Part shown: piece by piece, positions 10,161 through 18,598 of the stretch | How the letters are laid out: every line of letters begins with the position of its first letter | Numbering within the stretch: the first letter of the stretch is position 1 | NCBI GenBank assembly: GCA_024234165.1 | Contig: JACKOP010000002.1 | Location: 496,001 to 560,000, forward strand | Length of the DNA: 64,000 nucleotides | DNA from: Pseudomonadales bacterium | Lineage (GTDB): Bacteria; Pseudomonadota; Gammaproteobacteria; Pseudomonadales; UBA5518 | Direction of reading: 5' to 3' | The notes under the pieces: model-generated | The model's database searches: none | What the model was told of the DNA's origin: nothing | The model's input: only the letters and a program-made list of their open reading frames with translations | Position numbers and translations under genes: made by a program

Positions 10161-11396
10161 TCACTTCAGCCGGTTTCCACGCCAGGCGGCGATCAACGGC
10201 ACACGCATTTCTGCCTCGCTGGGCCCGCCGTGCATGCCAACGAAGTGCATCGATGTACCGTCACCGACGACTTCGACAAGGGTAACGGGTTTCCGCGGCA
10301 CAAGAATATGGGTACCCAGCCTGCCGCTCAGCGCATCACCCCTCCCGAACCAGCCCGCCTCGAGCAATCCCCGCGCTGTATGCACGGTAAAGGTATCACC
10401 CAGCTCGGCGGCAACCGTCCCGGCAAAGCCCTCTCTCGCCGCTTCACGTACGTGGCAGAACGGAACGCGCGGTTCACCGCTCAACGGGCGCTCCAGGCAT
10501 GCTGCCAGTGCCGGATGGTCATTGAGTCGCAGTTGATCTGCTGCTGCGATGTCGATGAATCCATGATCTGCCGTCGCAAACACCAGTACATCGCGCTGAC
10601 GTACCCGCTCGACGAGCTGCCCGAACCAGGCATCGAGCCGATGCACCATCGCACGAGCCTTCTCGCTCGCACAACCGGCCAGGTGGCTCACGGTATCGAA
10701 ATGCGGCAGATAGACGAAGACGCTGGCCGGACCGTTCGCCTCGTCCAGCAGCGCTTCGACCTGGTCGCAGACTTCGTCGAGACTGTGGTAACCGATGATG
10801 GTCGAGCCAGCGTATGCATGTCGTGAAAAAACGGTATCGGCTATCTGGATCGGCAGCACGGAAAATGCCGGCGCTGCGGATCGAACCATCCAGGGCACCC
10901 ATTCCCAGACATCCTGTGCCTCCACGCTACGCGTCGGATCGCCGGGAACATCCATGGGCAGGGTCTGGATGATCTCACCCAATCGCTCGGCCCACATCAG
11001 CCAGGCTGGATTGCCGTGCATTGCCGGTGGCGCCGCAGCCGACAGGCTCGACAGGGCTGGCGCCGTACTCGACGGAAACACCGAATCGAGGGAACGCCAC
11101 CTGAAATGCGACAGAACACCGCCCGGTGCGTGCATGGCAAGCAGCTGCTCGCCCAGGCCATCCATGAGTACGAATACGGCCTGCTGCGCAGATTCCAGCG
11201 CAACGGCAAAAGTCTCGTCGGCCAGGAGCGGAAAATCAGCCGCAACGCCGGATGGCGTCTGTGGCCGGCCGGTACCCGACGCTGGCGCAGCAAAACGCGC
11301 TGCCAACGAAGCCGCCAGTGACGCAATGCTCGTACCGCGTGTGAAATCCGTGGGCGCCGAGCGCATCAACGATGAAGAAGATTGCTTCAACAGCAT
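10161..11396 (-). CDS. Alkaline phosphatase superfamily phosphodiesterase / nucleotide pyrophosphatase-like
   Basis: A 411-residue member of the type I phosphodiesterase/nucleotide pyrophosphatase branch of the alkaline phosphatase superfamily. First metal-site Asp is in FVLMDGLGEQLL. The nucleophile region is VFPSSTAPALSSL. Further metal ligands are expected in LPHFDTVSHLAG, ATADHGFID and the C-terminal MHGGPSEAEMRVPLI. No signal peptide is visible, so it is probably cytoplasmic. The exact start is unclear: ATG 11396 is used, and the first 50 residues are low-complexity. Substrate unknown. It lies upstream of, and in the same direction as, the acid phosphatase but is separated from it by the second REP cluster. 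Confidence 0.8.
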   Translation of the reverse strand: MLLKQSSSSLMRSAPTDFTRGTSIASLAASLAARFAAPASGTGRPQTPSGVAADFPLLADETFAVALESAQQAVFVLMDGLGEQLLAMHAPGGVLSHFRWRSLDSVFPSSTAPALSSLSAAAPPAMHGNPAWLMWAERLGEIIQTLPMDVPGDPTRSVEAQDVWEWVPWMVRSAAPAFSVLPIQIADTVFSRHAYAGSTIIGYHSLDEVCDQVEALLDEANGPASVFVYLPHFDTVSHLAGCASEKARAMVHRLDAWFGQLVERVRQRDVLVFATADHGFIDIAAADQLRLNDHPALAACLERPLSGEPRVPFCHVREAAREGFAGTVAAELGDTFTVHTARGLLEAGWFGRGDALSGRLGTHILVPRKPVTLVEVVGDGTSMHFVGMHGGPSEAEMRVPLIAAWRGNRLK

Positions 11397-11461
11397 GCCC
11401 CTACCCCGCCTGTATAGCCTGATCGCACGGCGACGATTGGTTGTGAGCAGCTATGGTATCA

Positions 11462-11790
11462 GCGCTGCGCCGGCGGCTGCGTCGCGTCATCGAGCGCTAA
11501 CGTACGATCCTCGGCATCGTGCTGCGCGAGGTGCAGCGCAAGCTCGCTTCGGCCACGGCCGCATCACTGCTGAGCCTGCATCGACTGCAGGTCGTGATGG
11601 CGCGGGACGAACGTATCCGCACCCAACAGACGAAGGACAAGAACAAGCTCTACGCGCTGCATGCGTCAGAGGTCGAGTGCATCTCGAAGGGGAATGTACG
11701 CACCCGTACAAATTCGGCGTGAAGGCCAGTCTTGCAGTGACGCATCAGCGCGGGTTGATCGTCGACCTGGGATACCGCGAAAACAGTGAA
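11462..11790 (+). pseudogene. Decayed IS5-like transposase fragment
   Basis: This stretch fills most of the 395-bp gap between the phosphodiesterase gene and the tRNA. In frame 2 it reads LRRRLRRVIER, an in-frame TAA at 11498-11500, then RTILGIVLREVQRKLA and further on KDKNKLYALHASEVECISKG. Near 11700 the match shifts to frame 1 as HPYKFGVKASLAVTHQRGLIVD. The KDKNKLYALHAxEVECISKG and HPYxFGVKxS strings are what I know from IS5-family DDE transposases. At least one stop and one frameshift are present, both ends of the gene are missing, and no terminal inverted repeats were found. It is therefore an old remnant. It abuts the tRNA-Ser 3' side. Confidence 0.7.
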
Positions 11791-11791
11791 A

Positions 11792-11881
<90 letters not shown>

Positions 11882-11910
11882 GGATAGGCGTCCGCGTTGA
11901 AGCGGCGCGT

Positions 11911-11938
11911 AGTGTAGCAGCAGAGAACTTTCGGGCAA
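11911..11938 (-). promoter_or_regulatory. Sigma-70 promoter for tRNA-Ser
   Basis: On the minus strand TTGCCC (11933-11938) and TACACT (11911-11916) are separated by 16 bp, and the tRNA 5' end lies 29 bp downstream of the -10. Position and spacing fit a tRNA promoter; it is predicted by eye only. Confidence 0.55.
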
Positions 11939-12007
11939 GTGCTATTTTCCCGGCCTGTTTCCCCACCCTGAGGTCCGCCGTCAGCCCATGCACTACCCGC
12001 GCCGCGT

Positions 12008-12769
12008 TCACGCAATCCGCAACCACTCGCAACCGGATTCCTGGTCGGCGAGGTGCAGTTGCGCTGCGCTGCCGTTCAGCACGCCTTCGAGCGCTGAACG
12101 CGCAAGCGCCGGTGCGTTGTTCTGCTCGCTCAGGTGGGCAGCTACCACGTGCTGCAATGCGCTGCGTTCCACGCTTGCGAGCAGTACGGCAGCCTGCGAG
12201 TTGCTGAGGTGACCGTAAGCGCCGCCGACACGCTGCTTCAGCGGCCACGGGTACGGGCCGTTTGCAAGCATGTCGGGATCGTGGTTCGCCTCGAGCACCA
12301 GCGCGTCGCAGCATGCATAGCTGGCACGCACCGATGGGGTGACCGTACCCAGATCGGTGAGCACGCCGAGCCGGCGGGAACGGTGACTCAGCACGAACTG
12401 GCAGGGTTCGCGCGCATCGTGCGGCACGGTAACCGGCAACACGTCGATATCGCCCACGCGCACCTCGCGCTCGGCGAGCAGCACTTCCACCCGCAGTCCG
12501 TCAAAGCGGGCCGCCTTCGCGGTGCCCACCGTCGCGAACACCGGGATGCCGTGGCGGCGCGCCACCGCCGCCACACCGCCCACGTGATCGCTGTGCTCGT
12601 GCGTGACGAGGATGCCGTCGATGTCGCGCGGGTGCATGCTTCGCTGGGCCAGGCGGCGGTCGAGTTCGCGCGGTCCGAACCCGCAGTCGATCAGAACGCA
12701 ACTGGTGTGGCTGCGCGCGAGCAGCGCGTTGCTGCGGCTGCCGCTGCCGAGCGAGCAGAACTCGATCAC
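12008..12769 (-). CDS. MBL-fold metallo-hydrolase (YycJ/WalJ-like)
   Basis: A 253-residue cytoplasmic metallo-beta-lactamase-fold protein. The dinuclear metal site is visible as THEHSDHVGG, with further His/Asp ligands in VPHDA, LTDLG, NHD and HLS. It begins almost directly with the beta-strand MIEFCSLGSGSRSNALL, typical of the YycJ group, for which 5'-3' exonuclease-type activity has been proposed; activity here is inferred. It follows bamC on the same strand with 23 bp between, giving the order dapA-bamC-MBL known from Pseudomonas. There purC comes next; here a tRNA and an IS remnant follow instead. Confidence 0.85.
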   Translation of the reverse strand: MIEFCSLGSGSRSNALLARSHTSCVLIDCGFGPRELDRRLAQRSMHPRDIDGILVTHEHSDHVGGVAAVARRHGIPVFATVGTAKAARFDGLRVEVLLAEREVRVGDIDVLPVTVPHDAREPCQFVLSHRSRRLGVLTDLGTVTPSVRASYACCDALVLEANHDPDMLANGPYPWPLKQRVGGAYGHLSNSQAAVLLASVERSALQHVVAAHLSEQNNAPALARSALEGVLNGSAAQLHLADQESGCEWLRIA

Positions 12770-12792
12770 CTGGCTGCGTGCCTGCCGCTATC

Positions 12793-13908
12793 TCAGGACA
12801 GGTGCGCCTTGATCAGCCCGAGCACGAACTCGGCCTCGCCTTCCTCGAACGCGCTGCCATCGTCGCGCCGCACACCGATCAGCACGCCCTTGTCGGCCGT
12901 GCGCATCTCGACGCGGTAGTGTCGGCCGACGAGCGGATTCGCCTCGTCGTCGCTGCCCCATGGCCAGAGACGCGAGAAGAACCCCTTCTTCGGCTTCGGC
13001 GTTTCCTCAGCACCCGGACCCGTCGTCGACTTCTCGTCCTGCTTGTGGCCGGGTTCATACACCACGTAATACAGGCCGGCGCTGCGATCGAGATCCTTCA
13101 CGACCAGCTCGGCGTGCTCGAGCGAACGGCCGAGCGATGCCCACGCACGGTCGAAACCGAGCCGCAAATCGATGACCGGCTGGCCGCTCGCATCACGCAC
13201 GAGGTAGACCTTGTTCACCGTGCTGATGCCCTGTGCGAGCAGGCTCACCGTGGACTCGTCACCGGTGCTGGCGAGGTAGTTCGCGAGCTCCTTCAGCATC
13301 CACGTTTCGCGCTCGGGGTCGGCAGATGCGGCCGGCCACTCGGCGGGCGGCGCATCCTGTGCCTTGTCCTGTCGGTAGCCCGTCTGCAACACGTAGATTT
13401 CGCTGCTGGCGCGCTGCACGCCCTGTTCGACGCGGAACCGGTATTTCTCGCGCCGATCGCTGTCGCTGCGAAACGAGAGCCACGACGTTTCCATCTGGCC
13501 CTTCGATGCGTCTTCGTGTTCGATGCCGATCTGGTTCGAAACCAGGAAGGAGCGGATCTTCGGCCACGCCTCGGCGGGCGTCTCGTCGAGCAGAATCCAC
13601 TGCTCGTTGCCGAGCTTCTGGATACGTACGACCTTCTCGCCGGCGTCGCCCCTGAGCGGCTGCGGGCGCGGCACCTCGAAATCCTGGTCGAGCAGCGCGT
13701 CGGCGCTCTCGGTCGGTATCGCGTACAGCGGCGACACTGCGTCCGTCCGCGTGCCTTCGGGCGCCTTCATCGGCGGAATCGAACGCGCCTTGCGGTAATC
13801 GTTGGCGCGGTCACGAAAATAACCCTCCTCACCGCCCACGCCCAGCCAGCCGCAACCGGCCAGCACGACGGTAAGCAACGACAGCAGCAGCCCGGTCAAC
13901 GGTCGCAT
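12793..13908 (-). CDS. bamC: Outer membrane protein assembly factor BamC (NlpB)
   Basis: Lipoprotein subunit of the BAM complex, which inserts beta-barrel proteins into the outer membrane. It has 371 residues. The signal peptide MRPLTGLLLSLLTVVLAGC ends in a clear lipobox (LAGC). A short unstructured region with YRKARSIPPMKAPEGT, conserved in BamC for binding BamD, follows. Two helix-grip domains cover roughly 100-200 and 215-370, with an inserted charged low-complexity loop around 305-320 (KQDEKSTTGPGAEETPKPKK). The ORF extends to 13941; ATG 13908 is chosen because it starts the signal peptide. It lies 13 bp downstream of dapA, the classical gammaproteobacterial pair. Confidence 0.93.
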   Translation of the reverse strand: MRPLTGLLLSLLTVVLAGCGWLGVGGEEGYFRDRANDYRKARSIPPMKAPEGTRTDAVSPLYAIPTESADALLDQDFEVPRPQPLRGDAGEKVVRIQKLGNEQWILLDETPAEAWPKIRSFLVSNQIGIEHEDASKGQMETSWLSFRSDSDRREKYRFRVEQGVQRASSEIYVLQTGYRQDKAQDAPPAEWPAASADPERETWMLKELANYLASTGDESTVSLLAQGISTVNKVYLVRDASGQPVIDLRLGFDRAWASLGRSLEHAELVVKDLDRSAGLYYVVYEPGHKQDEKSTTGPGAEETPKPKKGFFSRLWPWGSDDEANPLVGRHYRVEMRTADKGVLIGVRRDDGSAFEEGEAEFVLGLIKAHLS

Positions 13909-13921
13909 CGACTCTCTCCAG

Positions 13922-14812
13922 TCAGCCTTGATCCGGGCCAAGCAGCCCGAGATCCGTCAGCGCCTTGCGCACGCGCTGGTGGTAAATTTCTGATAACGGC
14001 GTCAGCGGCAGCCGGATGCCGGAACCGATCAACCCCATCTGCTGCAACGCCCACTTCACCGGTATCGGATTCGCTTCGAGGAACAGCACCCGGTTCAGTT
14101 CGGCCAGATCTGCATCGAGCGCACGCGCACTCGCGGTGTCGCCTTGCAGCGCCGCACGACATAGCGCAGCCATCCGTTGCGGATCCACGTTGGCGGTAAC
14201 CGATATATTGCCGCGTGCGCCCAGCAGCATCAGTTCAGCCGCGGTCGCGTCGTCGCCCGAATACACCGCGAACCCCTGCGGACAGCCTGCTATGAGCTCG
14301 CGGCCACGCTCGAGGTTGCCGGTCGCGTCCTTGATGCCGACGATACCCGGCACTGCGGCAAGCCGCAGCACCGTGTCGTTCGTCATATCGCACGCGGTAC
14401 GCCCGGGTACGTTGTAGAGGATCTGCGGAATATCGACTGCCTCGGCGACCGTCCGGAAATGGCGGTACAGGCCTTCCTGGGTCGGCTTGTTGTAGTACGG
14501 AGTGACCAGCAGGCAGGCGGCAACACCAAGCCCGCTCGCCATCTGCGTCAGTTCCATTGCTTCGCGCGTCGAATTGGCGCCGGTACCTGCAATCACCGCG
14601 ATGCGCCCGGCCGCCATGGCCATCGTGCGCCGGATGACTTCGAGGTGCTCGTCGACGTCGAGCGTCGCGCTTTCGCCGGTGGTGCCCACCGCCGCGATCG
14701 CCGCGGTGCCGGCGCTTACCTGCAACTCGACCAACCGCTCGAGCGCAGCCCAATCGATGGCACCCGATGCGTCCATCGGTGTCACGAGGGCGACGATGCT
14801 GCCCGAAATCAT
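13922..14812 (-). CDS. dapA: 4-hydroxy-tetrahydrodipicolinate synthase
   Basis: First committed enzyme of lysine and diaminopimelate synthesis; condenses pyruvate with aspartate semialdehyde. It is 296 residues, a standard length. The Schiff-base Lys is in [13 protein letters not shown], the catalytic Tyr in [11 protein letters not shown], and the Thr pair in GTTGES. The start [13 protein letters not shown] at 14812 matches family N-termini; the ORF continues ten codons further up. It is co-directional with bamC and the MBL gene, so one operon is likely. Confidence 0.97.
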   Translation of the reverse strand: MISGSIVALVTPMDASGAIDWAALERLVELQVSAGTAAIAAVGTTGESATLDVDEHLEVIRRTMAMAAGRIAVIAGTGANSTREAMELTQMASGLGVAACLLVTPYYNKPTQEGLYRHFRTVAEAVDIPQILYNVPGRTACDMTNDTVLRLAAVPGIVGIKDATGNLERGRELIAGCPQGFAVYSGDDATAAELMLLGARGNISVTANVDPQRMAALCRAALQGDTASARALDADLAELNRVLFLEANPIPVKWALQQMGLIGSGIRLPLTPLSEIYHQRVRKALTDLGLLGPDQG

Positions 14813-14912
14813 GCGCTCACCCTGGCGTGCGAAAGCGTGCAAGGATACGTGCGCCTCCGGGCAAGCTCAAGCAAGGATGCAGCGCCCCGGGAATACGACA
14901 CCCCGCCCGTGC

Positions 14913-15671
14913 TCAGAACTGATCCGGACGGAACGAAGCGTCGTGACCACCGTCGATGAAGAGCATCGCACCACAGATGAAACCCGCCTCGGGCCCGAGC
15001 AGGAACAGCACCGGCCCCGCGATGTCATCCGGCTGGCCAACACGGCCGATCGGTATCGTCTTCTCGAAATTCTGCATCGCTTCGGCAAAGCGCGGGTCGT
15101 TGGTCGCGCTGTCCGACAACGGCGTCCTGATCAGACCAGGAGCCACTGCATTCACGCGCACGCCGGCAGCGGCCCATGCCGGTGCATTCCGGCGCACCCA
15201 GCGCGCCACCGCTGCCTTCGAACCCGAATAGGCAACCTGGCCGTTCTGGGCTGCGACCCGCTCGCAGGCGCCAGCCTCGTCACCGGCAAGCAGCAGGTCG
15301 ACATACTCCGCGTCCGGACTCATCGGCGCCGAATTCGAGGAAATCACCACGACGCTGCCGCCGCGGCGCTCCAGCGCCGGACGCACGCCTTCGGTGACCT
15401 CGACTGCTCCGAAATAGTTGAGGCGCACGATCAGCGCCGGATTCACATAAGGACCTACTCCAGCGCAGGCCACGAAACCGTCGAGGCCTTCCGGGGCGCG
15501 GGCGAGGACTTCCGCAACGGCGGCCTGGCGCCCTTCATGCGTCGAAAGATCCGCGATCACGTCGGCGTCCTTGACGTCGACGACGATCACCGTGTCACCG
15601 CGCTCCCGCAACTGGTTCTTGATTGCCGCGCCGATTCCGGTGGCGCCGCCAGTCATTGCGTAGATACCCAT
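14913..15671 (-). CDS. Short-chain dehydrogenase, 3-alpha-hydroxysteroid dehydrogenase (HsdA)-like
   Basis: A 252-residue NAD(P)-dependent SDR. The cofactor motif is TGGATGIG, and the catalytic Ser and Tyr-x3-Lys are in VVISSNSA and YSGSKAAV. Several stretches recall Comamonas 3-alpha-hydroxysteroid dehydrogenase/carbonyl reductase as I remember it: ADLSTHEGR, LDGFVACAGVGP, the long insert before YSGSK, and the C-terminus IDGGHDASFRPDQF. Steroid or another cyclic ketone is therefore a reasonable substrate guess, not a demonstrated one. ATG 15671 has GGAGGAG just upstream; the ORF extends to 15728. The EthD-domain gene is 31 bp upstream on the same strand. Confidence 0.85.
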   Translation of the reverse strand: MGIYAMTGGATGIGAAIKNQLRERGDTVIVVDVKDADVIADLSTHEGRQAAVAEVLARAPEGLDGFVACAGVGPYVNPALIVRLNYFGAVEVTEGVRPALERRGGSVVVISSNSAPMSPDAEYVDLLLAGDEAGACERVAAQNGQVAYSGSKAAVARWVRRNAPAWAAAGVRVNAVAPGLIRTPLSDSATNDPRFAEAMQNFEKTIPIGRVGQPDDIAGPVLFLLGPEAGFICGAMLFIDGGHDASFRPDQF

Positions 15672-15702
15672 GCACTCCTCCGCTGCTGCTCGTTGTTTGT
15701 GA

Positions 15703-16422
15703 TCAGGCCGGCGTGCGCGCTTGCGCAACCCAGTTGTATTCGCTGGTCGGCACCACGTCGATACGGTTCATGTCGATGAAGCGCGCACAACTGTCCATCA
15801 TCGCCTGCAGGTTTGCGCGAAGCTTCTGCTCGTCACCCACCGCAGCGTAGAACGCCTGCGGCGAGGTCATCGCCTCCGCAGGGAAGTTCTCTTCGATGAT
15901 CGCGGTGTATGGCGGCGCGGCGTAGGTGAGCGGCCGGAAGATGACGTTCTGCCGGTAGCCGAAGGTCGACTGGGTATCGATCGCGATCTGCGTGTGGCTG
16001 CCCTGCCACACTGCGAGCCACTGTTCGTAGGCAATCCAGTCGGGTCGGGTCAGGATGCAGATCTGGGACCAGCCCTCGGCGCGCCGGCCATCGGCGGGCA
16101 TCTGCGCGTGGTGCGCGATCGGCTCCGACTCGCACACCAGGTAGCCATGGCAACGCGCCACCTGGTCGCGGAAAAGAGCCTCGTAGCGGGCACGCCAGAC
16201 CGCCGTGTCCAGCCACAACGATAGCATCGCGTCGAAGGGCTGCCCGCTGCACGACTGCTTCAGCGGCGCCGCCGGCGCCACGTCGTCGTCGGCCACATTG
16301 ACCCGTACGTGCCTTGCACCGGCTTCCAGCAGTGCCGGTGCGATCCGATCCAGCCATCGCTTGCGAAACCCCTCCGGTGTGTCTCCGGGTTGCTTCCACA
16401 CCAGGTACAGGATCTTTTCCAT
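15703..16422 (-). CDS. EthD-domain (dimeric alpha/beta barrel) protein
   Basis: A 239-residue protein resembling EthD-domain proteins: two ferredoxin-like halves, with a conserved opening strand (KILYLVWKQPGDTPEGFRKRWLD) and the second-half PLTYAAPPYTAIIEENFP. EthD proteins are small accessory or lyase-like proteins in degradation clusters, and the biochemical role is usually unknown. A GTG precedes the ATG directly, but GGAGG sits against that GTG, so ATG 16422 with six-base spacing is preferred. It probably forms an operon with the downstream SDR. Confidence 0.7.
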   Translation of the reverse strand: MEKILYLVWKQPGDTPEGFRKRWLDRIAPALLEAGARHVRVNVADDDVAPAAPLKQSCSGQPFDAMLSLWLDTAVWRARYEALFRDQVARCHGYLVCESEPIAHHAQMPADGRRAEGWSQICILTRPDWIAYEQWLAVWQGSHTQIAIDTQSTFGYRQNVIFRPLTYAAPPYTAIIEENFPAEAMTSPQAFYAAVGDEQKLRANLQAMMDSCARFIDMNRIDVVPTSEYNWVAQARTPA

Positions 16423-16591
16423 CACGGGCCTCCATCGTCAGCGATACGTGGACCGTATGATCGCACTGGTTCCGTCGGCTGCAAAGCCGCCATTCATCCC
16501 GTTCTCCATACCCGTGCAATAACCTTGGCCAGCGTCGACGGTCGCGGCTTCATGTGACAAATAATCCACTCGCACTAATGACTTAGCCGTC

Positions 16592-16597
16592 TATACT
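16592..16597 (+). promoter_or_regulatory. -10-like hexamer before the TPP enzyme gene
   Basis: TATACT lies 75 bp before the GTG start in an A/T-rich island (about 16555-16600) of the 249-bp divergent gap. No good -35 is found at 16-18 bp, so an activator-dependent promoter is possible. The rest of the gap shows nothing I recognise. Confidence 0.3.
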
Positions 16598-16671
16598 GAT
16601 GCGACACTTCAACTGGGCGAACCTGGTCGGATGCCTGTCGTTGCAGCACAACACAATAAAAGGAGGGCTCG

Positions 16672-18498
16672 GTGAGCGCTCGTATCCATCCGTTGCATCC
16701 CGCTGGCGCACTGCGATCCAACAATGAACCCGAAGTCTTCGAGGCTGGCGACCTGATTCTGCGTCATCTCGAACAGCTCGGCGTCGAATACGTGTTCGGC
16801 ATTCCCGGTGGCGCGATCGAGCCGCTGTACAACGCACTCGCGCGCAGCGAACGCCGCGGCGGCATCAAGGCCGTCATCGCGCGCCACGAGGCTGGAGCGG
16901 CGTTCATGGCCGAAGGCTACGCGCGCAACACCGGCAAGCTGGGCGTGTGCTGCTCGACCACCGGGCCAGGCGCCACGAACCTGATCACCGGCGTGGCGTC
17001 CGCCTACGAGAACCAGATCCCGTTGCTGGTGATCACGCCACAGACCGCGCTCAGTCACTTCGGTCGCAAGGCCCTGCAGGAATCCAGCGATACCGCCGTG
17101 AACACGGTCGGCATGTTCCAGCACTGCACGCACTACAACACGCTGGTCAGCCATGTCGACCAGATCGAGCACAAGCTGGCGTCGGCGATCATGACCGCCT
17201 TCAACTCGCACGGCCCGGCCCACATCAGCGTCCCGCTCGACATCATGCGCACCACGCTCGAGCGCAGCTCGCCGGGATTCAACCTGTCCTCCCTGCTCGC
17301 GCGCCCGGCGTGGAAGGACGAAAGCGCAATCGACACCCTGGTCGACCTGCTGCTCGATGCACGCAAGCCGGTGTTCGTGCTCGGCAACGGCTGTCAGGAG
17401 ACCGCCGGACTGATCCTGCGCACTGCGATGATCCTCGATGCACAGGTCGTGACCACCCCCGACGGCAAGGGACTGATCAGCCCGTTCCACCCGAACTACC
17501 GCGGTGTGTTCTCGTTTGCCGGTCACCAGAGCGCCGAGCACGTACTGCACGACCCGGCCGTCGACCTGGTCGTCACGGTCGGCAATATGCTCAGCGAGTG
17601 GAGCAGCAACAACTGGGATCGCGAAACGCTGCTTACGGGGCAACTCGTGCATATCGATACCAACGAGAACAACCTGACCCGCTCGCCGATGGCGCGCCTG
17701 CACGTGCGTGGCAACATCGATACCGTGTTCGAGACGCTGATCGTCGAGCTGGCCCGCCATGGTCGCCAGCTGATCGCCGCCGACACGCCACGCACCGATG
17801 GCGCCAGCGCGGTGCTGTCGTTCGAGGTCGACGACCTCCCGAAGTGTCTCGACGCCTCGTGCCCGATCAAGCCGCAATGGCTGATGACCAAACTGACCCA
17901 GTTGTTCCCCCCGAGCACGCGCTACCTCGCGGACGCCGGCAACAGTTTCGCGTGGTGCACCCACTACCTGCATCCCTTCGACCGCCGTGTGCTCGACCGT
18001 CGCAGCGTAGGGCGTGGTGACCGTGGACGCCGCACCACACGCGGCGGCCTGTTCCAGGCCGGCTTCGAGTTCGCGCCGATGGGCTGGGCGATCGGCAATG
18101 CGGTCGGCGCCGCACTGGCACGCCCGGGCGATCCGGTCGTCTGCATCACCGGCGACGGCAGCATGCTGATGAGTGGCCAGGAAATCACCGTCGCCCAGCA
18201 ACTGGGCCTGCCAGTGGTCTACATTGTGTTGAACGACGCACGACTCGGAATGGTTGCGCACGGTCAGCAGCTCGGCGGCGGAGAGCAGATCGGCAGCGAA
18301 CTGCCACAGGTGGACTTCCGGCGCATGGCCGAAGCCATGGGTATCCGGGCCTATCTGATCCAGACGCCGCAGGATCTGATGAACCTGAACATTCCGGGCA
18401 TCTGCCAGCAACACAGTCCCACGTTGCTGGATGTACGGATCGACCGGCGTGAAATCCCGCCGATCGGTCGCCGCATCCAGATTTTGCGTGAAATGTGA
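16672..18498 (+). CDS. Thiamine-pyrophosphate enzyme, acetolactate-synthase-like
   Basis: A 608-residue TPP-dependent enzyme with the three-domain plan of the acetolactate synthase/pyruvate oxidase group. The N-terminal domain has the cofactor-activating Glu in ARHEAGAAFMAEGYAR. The middle domain covers about 215-345. The C-terminal domain carries the TPP/Mg motif GDGSMLMSGQEI ending in LND. No regulatory small subunit (ilvN) gene follows, so a catabolic or lyase-type role is more likely than branched-chain amino-acid synthesis. An inserted basic loop (DRRSVGRGDRGRRTTRGG) around 445-460 is unusual. The start is GTG 16672 behind a strong AAGGAGG. It ends 100 bp before the TonB receptor gene on the same strand and may belong to that transcription unit. 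Confidence 0.85.
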   Translation: MSARIHPLHPAGALRSNNEPEVFEAGDLILRHLEQLGVEYVFGIPGGAIEPLYNALARSERRGGIKAVIARHEAGAAFMAEGYARNTGKLGVCCSTTGPGATNLITGVASAYENQIPLLVITPQTALSHFGRKALQESSDTAVNTVGMFQHCTHYNTLVSHVDQIEHKLASAIMTAFNSHGPAHISVPLDIMRTTLERSSPGFNLSSLLARPAWKDESAIDTLVDLLLDARKPVFVLGNGCQETAGLILRTAMILDAQVVTTPDGKGLISPFHPNYRGVFSFAGHQSAEHVLHDPAVDLVVTVGNMLSEWSSNNWDRETLLTGQLVHIDTNENNLTRSPMARLHVRGNIDTVFETLIVELARHGRQLIAADTPRTDGASAVLSFEVDDLPKCLDASCPIKPQWLMTKLTQLFPPSTRYLADAGNSFAWCTHYLHPFDRRVLDRRSVGRGDRGRRTTRGGLFQAGFEFAPMGWAIGNAVGAALARPGDPVVCITGDGSMLMSGQEITVAQQLGLPVVYIVLNDARLGMVAHGQQLGGGEQIGSELPQVDFRRMAEAMGIRAYLIQTPQDLMNLNIPGICQQHSPTLLDVRIDRREIPPIGRRIQILREM

Positions 18499-18598
18499 AG
18501 CAGCGCACGATTCCGCCGGTCACGGCATGGCGCGCGCGCAGGCAGGGGCAATCATTGTACGTGCGTACCGACCACATCGCTGCGAGGACAGCCGTGCC

